A DNA stretch of 10,074 nt, from the NCBI GenBank assembly GCA_039208045.1, contig JBCCRH010000217.1, positions 1 through 10,074 on the forward strand, written 5' to 3'. The DNA is from JBCCRH01 sp039208045 (GTDB lineage: Bacteria > Bacteroidota > Bacteroidia > Chitinophagales > Saprospiraceae). A program made the translations under genes and the position numbers. This document shows positions 1-5,422 of this stretch, in pieces; within the stretch, counting starts at the first letter, position 1, and each line of letters opens with the position of its first letter. The notes beneath the pieces were generated by a model. The model saw only the letters and a list, made by a program, of their open reading frames with translations. It searched no databases and was not told the origin of the DNA.

Positions 1-1058
1 AGGCAGGCATCACGCGCCTGCGCGTACGCCCCTGGGAAGGTGAAGAGCACTACATCGACTTCGGCGAAGATGCTTACTTAGCCTACACTAGTGCCAACCC
101 AGAGTTTGATACCAAGCTGCTCCGCCTGGGGTATACCTCGATGACTACCCCCAATTCTACCTTCGACTACGACATGGAAACCAAGGCGTTTACTTTGCTC
201 AAAGAGCAAGAAGTGGTTGGTGATTTCAACAAAGAAGACTATCAGTCGGAACGCTTTTTTGTGGAAGTGCGCGATGGGGAGAAGGTACCCGTATCTATGG
301 TCTATAAGAAGGGCTTCAAGAAAGACGGTACACAACCCGTATTACTCTACGGCTATGGCTCCTATGGTGCTACGATGGATCCTTATTTTAGCAGCGTGCG
401 CCTGAGCTTGCTAGACCGTGGTTTTGCCTTCGCCATAGCACACATCCGTGGTGGGGAGGAAATGGGCCGTCGTTGGTACGAAGATGGCAAACTCTTGAAT
501 AAGAAAAATACCTTTACTGATTTTATTGATTGCGGAGAATATCTGGTGAAAAATAACTACACCAACCCAGATAAGCTATTTGCCTATGGTGGTAGTGCGG
601 GGGGCTTGCTCATGGGGGCAATTATCAATATGCGCCCTGATTTATGGAAAGGTGTAGTAGCTGCTGTGCCTTTTGTGGATGTAGTCACTACGATGCTAGA
701 CGAGAGTATTCCGCTTACTACTGGTGAATATGATGAGTGGGGTAATCCCAATGATAAAGAGTACTATGATTATATCCTTTCGTATTCTCCTTATGACAAT
801 GTGGAAGCAAAAGAATATCCCGCCATGCTAGTCACCACTGGTTTGCATGATTCGCAGGTGCAATATTGGGAGCCTGCGAAGTGGGTGGCAAAACTGCGAG
901 AGTTCAAGACCGATAAGAACCCATTGCTTCTCCATACCAATATGGATGCAGGTCATGGCGGAGCATCAGGTCGTTTTGAGCGCCTGAAAGAAACAGCTAT
1001 GCAATACGCTTTTATGCTCGACCTAGCTGGCCGAGCCGAAGTAGAAGTCATGAACTAA
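1..1058 (+). CDS. ptrB: Oligopeptidase B (protease II), S9A family serine peptidase, 5' end outside the window
   Basis: Cleaves short peptides after Arg/Lys, probably in the cytosol or periplasm. The frame is open from base 3, so an ATG at 141 is internal; 351 residues are visible, covering the end of the beta-propeller and the whole alpha/beta-hydrolase domain. The catalytic triad is intact: Ser in GGSAGG (codon 594-596), Asp in LHDS (849-851), His in AGHGG (954-956). Ser-Asp and Asp-His spacings are 85 and 35 residues, the same as in E. coli oligopeptidase B (S532, D617, H652), which implies about 330 residues lie upstream of the window. The specificity loop reads GEYDEWGNP: the first acidic residue (E576 in E. 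coli numbering) is kept, and the second (E578) is Asp here. The upstream part (YTSMTTPNS, RDGEKVPVSMVYKKG) is also typical of the family. The stop TAA lies inside the first octamer of a palindromic repeat shared with the convergent desulfurase gene. Confidence 0.95.
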   Translation, partial: AGITRLRVRPWEGEEHYIDFGEDAYLAYTSANPEFDTKLLRLGYTSMTTPNSTFDYDMETKAFTLLKEQEVVGDFNKEDYQSERFFVEVRDGEKVPVSMVYKKGFKKDGTQPVLLYGYGSYGATMDPYFSSVRLSLLDRGFAFAIAHIRGGEEMGRRWYEDGKLLNKKNTFTDFIDCGEYLVKNNYTNPDKLFAYGGSAGGLLMGAIINMRPDLWKGVVAAVPFVDVVTTMLDESIPLTTGEYDEWGNPNDKEYYDYILSYSPYDNVEAKEYPAMLVTTGLHDSQVQYWEPAKWVAKLREFKTDKNPLLLHTNMDAGHGGASGRFERLKETAMQYAFMLDLAGRAEVEVMN

Positions 1059-1168
1059 TGTGATCCCTAATGTGTCCTCAAGTGTCTAATGTGGTTAAAA
1101 AAAGCTTAGCCTAAGCGTTGAAAAAACCACATTAGGCACATTAGGGCACATTAGATTAGACACTTAAG
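1055..1168. repeat. Nested imperfect palindrome made of CTAATGTG octamers between convergent genes
   Basis: Three exact CTAATGTG copies lie at 1055-1062, 1067-1074 and 1086-1093. Three inverted copies (CACATTAG) lie at 1128-1135, 1137-1144 and 1147-1154. The inner arms CTAATGTGGTT (1086-1096) and AACCACATTAG (1125-1135) are perfect complements. The outer arms CAAGTGTCTAAT (1079-1090) and ATTAGACACTTA (1155-1166) match at 11 of 12 positions. The centre holds a short GC-containing hairpin. The element spans the end of the peptidase gene and the last codons of the desulfurase gene, so both stop codons sit within it. The design suggests a dispersed intergenic repeat that also works as a transcription barrier; the function is inference. 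Confidence 0.8.
1097..1116 (-). terminator. Intrinsic terminator of the cysteine desulfurase gene
   Basis: Read on the minus strand this is GCTTAGGCTAAGC (stem of 5 bp, loop GGC) followed directly by seven T residues. It is reached about 40 bases after the desulfurase stop codon. On the plus strand the same hairpin is followed by GTTGAAAAAA without a T tract, so for the peptidase gene only the larger surrounding palindrome could act. The stem is short, so strength is uncertain unless the flanking CTAATGTG arms pair as well. Confidence 0.6.
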
Positions 1169-2289
1169 GCGCTCCTTAGCTTTTCAATCACGCTATCTAC
1201 CTCCTCCTTCGTATTATGATGAGAAAAAGAAAACCGAATCGTTTTCCGTGGAGAGCCAGGGTATAGCGCATCCATCACGTGGGAACCAGCATCCGCACCA
1301 GAGCTACAGGCACTACCTCCTGATACACTCACCCCTGCGATATCAAGATTCAGCAGAAGTAAATCCGCCTTTGGTGAGGCAGGGAACGAAACACTGAGTA
1401 GTTTGTAGTGCCCTTGCCCTGTCGGATCACCATTAATCATAATATCTTTAAAGTGGGCTTGTAACTGCTCCAGCATGTAATCGCGTACCGCACGCACTTG
1501 TTGCTCTAGCACTTCACGCTGCTCCATCATACTAGATAGTGCTTTTGCTAGACCTATGATACCATAAATATTTTCGGTACCTGCCCGCATATTGCGCTCT
1601 TGCGCACCTCCGTCTACATACGGCTTGATGAGGTTATCGCTATTGATATAAATGAAGCCAACCCCCTTTGGCCCATGCAACTTGTGCCCAGAGCCCGAGC
1701 AAAAAGAAAGCTTGGTTTTGGATACATCTAACGGATAATAGCCAATGGTCTGCACCGTATCTGAATGAAAATAGGCGCCATGTTCTGCGCAGATAGCGCT
1801 CACTGCCTCTAGATCAAGCAGGGTTCCCACCTCATTGTTGGCATGCATGAGTGTAACTAAGGTCGGAGTATCGGTCGATTGGAGCTTTTCTTGTAACTCT
1901 TCCGTACTAATGTGCCCCTTAGCATCTAAGCTTAAAAACTCCACTTCTACTTGCTCATCGCGCTGCAAAGCATCGAGAGAATGCAACACACAGTGATGCT
2001 CCACTTTCGTGGAAATAATGCGTCGGACACCCAAATCGCGCACCGCACATTTGAGCGCCATGTTGTTTGATTCTGTGCCGCCAGAAGTGAAGAAGATTTC
2101 TCCAATAGAAGCCCCAATAGCAGTAGCTACCGTCTTACGCGCTTGTTCTATCGCTGCACGGGCCCGCCTGCCTTCATTATGGATAGAAGAAGGATTACCA
2201 TATAAATCCTCCATAGCATGGAGCATTGCTTGCTTAACTTCGGAAGAAAGCTGCGTAGTGGCAGCATTGTCTAAAAAAATTCGAGTCAT
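1156..2289 (-). CDS. Cysteine desulfurase, NifS/IscS-like aminotransferase class V
   Basis: PLP enzyme that takes sulfur from L-cysteine as an enzyme persulfide and passes it to Fe-S cluster assembly or tRNA thiolation, giving alanine. The product has 377 residues, a normal length. Visible landmarks: N-terminal FLDNAATT (5-12); GGTESNN (70-76) for PLP phosphate; EHHCV with His99 stacking on PLP; ANNEVG (150-155); SDTVQ with Asp177 and Gln180; PLP lysine K203 in SGSGHKLHGPKG; RAGTEN (235-240); and the sulfur-carrying Cys328 in SGGSACSSG. The ATG at 2289 gives the expected MTRIFLDNAATT start. It follows the mutase gene on the same strand after 82 bases but has its own promoter-like sequence. 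No scaffold (IscU/SufU), regulator or ferredoxin gene is adjacent, so which pathway it serves (Fe-S or tRNA thiolation) cannot be decided here. The last residues and stop (LSV-TAA) are encoded by the palindromic repeat. Confidence 0.93.
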   Translation of the reverse strand: MTRIFLDNAATTQLSSEVKQAMLHAMEDLYGNPSSIHNEGRRARAAIEQARKTVATAIGASIGEIFFTSGGTESNNMALKCAVRDLGVRRIISTKVEHHCVLHSLDALQRDEQVEVEFLSLDAKGHISTEELQEKLQSTDTPTLVTLMHANNEVGTLLDLEAVSAICAEHGAYFHSDTVQTIGYYPLDVSKTKLSFCSGSGHKLHGPKGVGFIYINSDNLIKPYVDGGAQERNMRAGTENIYGIIGLAKALSSMMEQREVLEQQVRAVRDYMLEQLQAHFKDIMINGDPTGQGHYKLLSVSFPASPKADLLLLNLDIAGVSVSGGSACSSGADAGSHVMDALYPGSPRKTIRFSFSHHNTKEEVDSVIEKLRSALSV

Positions 2290-2334
2290 AAGATATCATA
2301 CTAGTTGCTGACTAAACTTGAAAGCACCAACATA

Positions 2335-2362
2335 CAAAGATATTTTCATATATTTCTGCAAA
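2335..2362 (-). promoter_or_regulatory. Bacteroidota-type promoter of the cysteine desulfurase gene
   Basis: On the minus strand a TATCTTTG (2342-2335) fits the Bacteroidota -7 consensus TAnnTTTG exactly, and TTTG (2362-2359) lies 16 bases upstream as a -33 element. The spacer is a little shorter than the common 17-23. Transcription would start near 2328, giving a leader of about 40 bases. It lies in the gap between the mutase stop and the desulfurase start, so the desulfurase can be transcribed independently. Confidence 0.6.
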
Positions 2363-2371
2363 TCGTTGTAG

Positions 2372-3754
2372 TTATTTCGCAATCACTACCTCTGCCGCTG
2401 ACTTCAGCATATTAGCCAGACCCTGAGCTTTTTCGGCGGTCTCATGCTCGGCATATACCCGAATGATGGGTTCCGTATTCGACTTACGCAAATGTACCCA
2501 ACCCTCTTCAAAATCAATTTTTAGACCATCAATGGTATTGCAATCCTCGCTTTGGAACTTGCTATGCAGTGTGGCAATCAATAGGTCAATATCAATATCG
2601 GGGGTAAGAGCTATTTTATCCTTCACAATATGATAGCTGGGGTAAGTAGCGCGCAGCTCCGAAACTTTTCCGCCAAAAGCGGCCAAATGAGATAGGAACA
2701 AGGCTACTCCTGCGAGTGCATCCCGTCCGTAGTGCAAGTCTGGTACGATAATTCCGCCATTACCTTCTCCACCAATCACTGCACCGACAGCCTTCATTTG
2801 AGTAACCACATTAACCTCTCCAACGGCACTCGCATAATAGGTACCTCTGTGTCTTAGTGTTACATCACGCAGCGCGCGAGTAGACGAGAGATTGGAAACC
2901 GTATTTCCAGGCTGATGCCCTAATATATAGTCGGCTACTGCTACTAAAGTATACTCTTCTCCAAAGAACGTCCCATCTTCCGAGACAAACGCCAAGCGAT
3001 CGACATCTGGATCAAGGGCAATACCCAAATCAGCATTTTCCGTAAGGACCATTTGCGACAAATCGCCCAAATTCTTAGGCAATGGCTCCGGATTGTGCGC
3101 AAAATCGCCGGTCGGATCGCCATGGAGTAGTACCACCTCGCAGCCCAGGGCTTCCAGCAAGATGGGCATAGCCAAAGCACCAGTTGAATTAACACAGTCG
3201 ACCACCACTTTAAAACGCTTATCCTTTACTGCCTCAGCATTCACTAAATCCATCGCCAAAATGGCAGCTACATGCTTTTCAAGGTATCCATCTTTTGTAC
3301 TATGCTTCCCTAATTTCGTGACATCCGCGTAGTCAATCTGGCCATCCGCTAGTAATTGCAATAATGCCTTGCCGTCTGCCTTAGAGATAAATTCCCCTTT
3401 GTGATTCAGAAACTTCAGCGCGTTCCACTCCTTGGGATTGTGACTGGCGGTGATGATGATCCCTGCTCCTGCTTCTTCCTCCGGAACAGCCATTTCGACG
3501 GTAGGCGTTGTAGAAAGTCCCAGATCAACTACATCAATACCAAGGCCCACCAAAGTATTGACGACCAATGCATTCACCATCGCACCCGACATACGCGCGT
3601 CGCGGCCGATAACTACTTTGGAAGCAGCTCCATTTTGCAATAACCACGCGCCAAAAGCAGCGGTGCATTCAACAATGTCTTGTGGAGTGAGATTTTGTCC
3701 GGCAGTGCCTCCAATGGTACCGCGAAAGCCAGAGATAGATTTTATAAGTGCCAA
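2372..3754 (-). CDS. glmM: Phosphoglucosamine mutase / phosphomannomutase (alpha-D-phosphohexomutase), probable TTG start
   Basis: Interconverts glucosamine-6-P and glucosamine-1-P for UDP-GlcNAc synthesis; a phosphomannomutase role cannot be excluded from sequence alone. The protein is 460 residues from the TTG at 3754, giving (M)ALIKSISGFRGTIGG, the usual N-terminus of this family. The frame continues up to an ATG at 3841, but those 29 extra residues are unlike the family and would start upstream of the -7 element. Landmarks numbered from TTG: catalytic phosphoserine S104 in TASHNP; metal loop DPDVDR (248-253; the common form is DGDxDR); sugar loop GEGNGG (329-334); phosphate loop RKSNTEP (423-429). 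All four domains are present. The GEGNGG loop resembles GlmM forms of Bacteroidota and archaea more than the E. coli enzyme, so the symbol is a best fit. It is divergent from the methyltransferase gene. Confidence 0.9.
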   Translation of the reverse strand: MALIKSISGFRGTIGGTAGQNLTPQDIVECTAAFGAWLLQNGAASKVVIGRDARMSGAMVNALVVNTLVGLGIDVVDLGLSTTPTVEMAVPEEEAGAGIIITASHNPKEWNALKFLNHKGEFISKADGKALLQLLADGQIDYADVTKLGKHSTKDGYLEKHVAAILAMDLVNAEAVKDKRFKVVVDCVNSTGALAMPILLEALGCEVVLLHGDPTGDFAHNPEPLPKNLGDLSQMVLTENADLGIALDPDVDRLAFVSEDGTFFGEEYTLVAVADYILGHQPGNTVSNLSSTRALRDVTLRHRGTYYASAVGEVNVVTQMKAVGAVIGGEGNGGIIVPDLHYGRDALAGVALFLSHLAAFGGKVSELRATYPSYHIVKDKIALTPDIDIDLLIATLHSKFQSEDCNTIDGLKIDFEEGWVHLRKSNTEPIIRVYAEHETAEKAQGLANMLKSAAEVVIAK

Positions 3755-3777
3755 TTCAATTCGAATTTGTTTGAGCG

Positions 3778-3785
3778 CAAAAATA
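3778..3785 (-). promoter_or_regulatory. -7 element of the phosphohexomutase promoter
   Basis: The minus strand reads TATTTTTG, an exact TAnnTTTG match, 23 bases upstream of the proposed TTG start. A start site near 3771 would leave a leader of roughly 17 bases. No convincing -33 TTTG at normal spacing was seen, so confidence is moderate. If real, it excludes the ATG at 3841 as the start, because that codon would not be in the transcript. Confidence 0.45.
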
Positions 3786-3798
3786 TAAATTAGCGAAC

Positions 3799-3806
3799 TA
3801 TATTTG
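3799..3806 (+). promoter_or_regulatory. -7 element of the methyltransferase-PAP2 operon promoter
   Basis: TATATTTG matches TAnnTTTG exactly and lies 27 bases before the ATG at 3834. The nearest upstream TTTG (3770-3773) is 25 bases away, longer than usual, so the -33 element is weak or absent. The element overlaps an in-frame ATG at 3804, which is evidence that translation starts at 3834 instead. It is only 13 bases from the opposing -7 element of the mutase gene. Confidence 0.5.
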
Positions 3807-3833
3807 TGCCTGCAATTACCAATAATATTTAGG

Positions 3834-4583
3834 ATGTCCAAAGAGTGGTTTGAAAATTGGTTCGATTCTCCCTACTATCATATCCTGTACAAAAACCGAG
3901 ATGATCGGGAGGCCAAAGCATTTATCGATGCGCTATTACGGCATCTTGGGCCTTCAGCCCAGGCTAACATCTTGGACTTAGCTTGCGGAAAAGGGCGCTT
4001 TTCGAGGCACTTAGCGCAGAAAGGATTTGACGTGACTGGCTTAGATCTCTCTAGTAATAGTATTGACTATGCTCGCCGATACGAACAAGAAAATCTATCC
4101 TTCTTCCAGCATGATATGCGCCGCCCTTTTAGAACAAATTACTTCGACTACATCTTTAGTTTTTTTACCAGCTTTGGCTATTTCGACACCGACGAGGAGC
4201 ACTTACAAACCTTACAAGCCATTCGCCAGGGCTTACGCCCAAATGGGGTGCTAGTACTCGACTTTTTCAATTCAACTTATGTCAAAAATCAGCTTTTAGG
4301 AGAAGAAGAGAAGGTGTTGGATGGGATACGTTTTAAGATCAAAAAATGGGTAGATGACACATCAGTCTTTAAGACGATCCAATTTGAAGACCAGGGCACA
4401 GCCTATACATTTACAGAGCAAGTACGGCTCTTCAGCCTAGATGATTTCCGCCAGCTTTTTCGAGTAGCGAGCATCGAAATTGTTGGTACCTTTGGTAATT
4501 ATCAACTAGCTCCCTTTAGGCAGCAAGAGAGTCCTCGATTAATCTTAGTGGGAAAACCGTATGACCGAACTACTACAACTTGA
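3834..4583 (+). CDS. Class I SAM-dependent methyltransferase, substrate unknown
   Basis: A Rossmann-fold methyltransferase of 249 residues. Motif I is ILDLACGKGRF (46-56), the SAM glycine loop; the acidic residue at the end of strand 2 is Asp71 in VTGLDLS; a further acidic site is Asp94 in QHDMRRPF; motif IV-like FDYIFSFFTSFGYF follows at 104-117; the post-SAM strand is PNGVLVLDFFNS (136-147). The start at 3834 gives MSKEWFENWFDSPYYHILY; an in-frame ATG ten codons earlier lies in the promoter. The N-terminal part before motif I is short, so substrate recognition probably comes from the second half. The substrate cannot be inferred. Its last 23 bases overlap the start of the PAP2 gene in another frame, so translational coupling is likely. 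There is no signal peptide or membrane segment, so it is cytosolic. Confidence 0.88.
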   Translation: MSKEWFENWFDSPYYHILYKNRDDREAKAFIDALLRHLGPSAQANILDLACGKGRFSRHLAQKGFDVTGLDLSSNSIDYARRYEQENLSFFQHDMRRPFRTNYFDYIFSFFTSFGYFDTDEEHLQTLQAIRQGLRPNGVLVLDFFNSTYVKNQLLGEEEKVLDGIRFKIKKWVDDTSVFKTIQFEDQGTAYTFTEQVRLFSLDDFRQLFRVASIEIVGTFGNYQLAPFRQQESPRLILVGKPYDRTTTT

Positions 4584-5157
4584 CCAAGAATTATTCTTTG
4601 TTATCAATAACGACTGGCACAATTCAATCCTGGATGCTATTATGCCTCATTGGCGTAATAAATATAGTTGGATTCCGCTGTACGTAGTGCTAGCTATTTA
4701 TGTCGTTTATCAGTTTAAGCAGAAAGGGGTGTATTTGATTTTATTTTTAGCGGTAACAGTGGGGATTGCAGATACGACAAGTAGTCAGTTGATCAAAAAA
4801 AATGTACAACGGATAAGGCCCTGCAATGATATACAACTACAAAGTGAAGTCAAGTTACTGGTTCATTGTGGAGGAGGCTACAGCTTCACCTCTTCGCATG
4901 CTACCAATCATTTTGCAGTAGCTAGCTTTCTAGTGTTTACATTAGGATTATTTCCTTGGCGGAAATGGCGTTGGTTGCTTTGGCTATGGGCTGCAAGTAT
5001 CGCTTTTGGGCAAGTATATGTGGGGGTGCATTACCCTTTAGATATTCTTTGTGGAGGCCTAATTGGCGCACTTATTGGCTGGCTGATGGCTAGGCTGTAC
5101 TTGAGCAGATCTTTCTTTTTTCCTAATCAGTGGCAAGTTCATCCAGCTAGTGTCTAG
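4561..5157 (+). CDS. PAP2-family membrane phosphatase
   Basis: Integral membrane lipid-phosphate phosphatase of 198 residues, likely acting on phosphatidate, phosphatidylglycerol-P or undecaprenyl-PP. The three family motifs are present: C1 K79-x6-R86-P87 (KKNVQRIRP); C2 SSHATN with catalytic His113; C3 GQVYVGVHYPLD with His157 and Asp161. In C3 the usual arginine (SRxYxGxHYPxD) is Gln151. Hydrophobic segments lie at about 38-51, 57-70, 118-132, 137-150 and 163-180. A loop with two cysteines (C88, C103) lies between C1 and C2, as is common in Bacteroidota homologues. It overlaps the methyltransferase by 23 bases and is probably co-transcribed with it. BacA-independent undecaprenyl-PP recycling is one possible role; the sequence does not settle it. 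Confidence 0.87.
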   Translation: MTELLQLDQELFFVINNDWHNSILDAIMPHWRNKYSWIPLYVVLAIYVVYQFKQKGVYLILFLAVTVGIADTTSSQLIKKNVQRIRPCNDIQLQSEVKLLVHCGGGYSFTSSHATNHFAVASFLVFTLGLFPWRKWRWLLWLWAASIAFGQVYVGVHYPLDILCGGLIGALIGWLMARLYLSRSFFFPNQWQVHPASV

Positions 5158-5422
5158 CAGATTTGTGTTTAGCCTTTTCAAGCTGATATTAAACAAAAAA
5201 ATAGCGAAAAATCGCTGAATTCCAAATTTTCTTCGTATTCTTAGGCATCCCAAAAAATTTAACTGCCACTGCTAAAGTCCACTGAACATACTTAATAAAC
5301 GTCACCTGACTTGATAATGGACTAAAATTAAGTTAACAAACCCTTTAATCTTTTCAGAAAATACCTATTTTTAGCCCAAGGTTACAACCAAATTATTGCC
5401 TAATCTGTAGCAAAAAATTAGC
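5158..5422. other. AT-rich intergenic region upstream of the TonB-dependent receptor gene
   Basis: Contains no convincing gene. Visible structure: a 5-bp hairpin at 5203-5216; an inverted repeat AGTCCA (5276-5281) with TGGACT (5318-5323), enclosing a small GTCA-CC-TGAC dyad (5301-5310); and a GTTAAC palindrome near 5332. No exact TAnnTTTG element was found before the receptor gene; the closest is TATTTTTA near 5367-5374, about 50 bases before the ATG. The receptor promoter is therefore unassigned, and the dyads could be operator or leader structure (inference). Confidence 0.4.
5195..5216 (-). terminator. Candidate hairpin terminator after the PAP2 gene
   Basis: AGCGA-AAAA-TCGCT forms a 5-bp stem at 5203-5216. 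Seven A residues precede it (5195-5201), so the T tract is on the minus strand, where no gene precedes it. For the plus-strand PAP2 transcript it would be a hairpin without a proper U tract. It could stop antisense transcription or act in both directions weakly. Confidence 0.3.

Noticed and set aside
141..143. ATG at 141 as the start of the peptidase gene
   Set aside because: The frame is open back to base 3 and the upstream residues (ending LLRLGYTSMTTP) match oligopeptidase B, so this Met is internal and the gene begins outside the window.
1055..1168. CTAATGTG repeats as a CRISPR array
   Set aside because: Units are only 8 bases, spacing is irregular, and half are inverted; no cas genes are present.
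3804..3806. ATG in frame upstream of the methyltransferase (residues MCLQLPIIFR)
   Set aside because: It overlaps the TATATTTG -7 element; the next ATG at 3834 gives a family-like N-terminus.
3755..3841. ATG at 3841 as the mutase start
   Set aside because: It would add 29 residues unlike the family and lies upstream of the -7 element; TTG at 3754 gives the conserved N-terminus.
5059..5253. Minus-strand open frame overlapping the PAP2 gene end
   Set aside because: 64 residues, mostly antisense to the PAP2 C-terminus, no recognisable domain or promoter.
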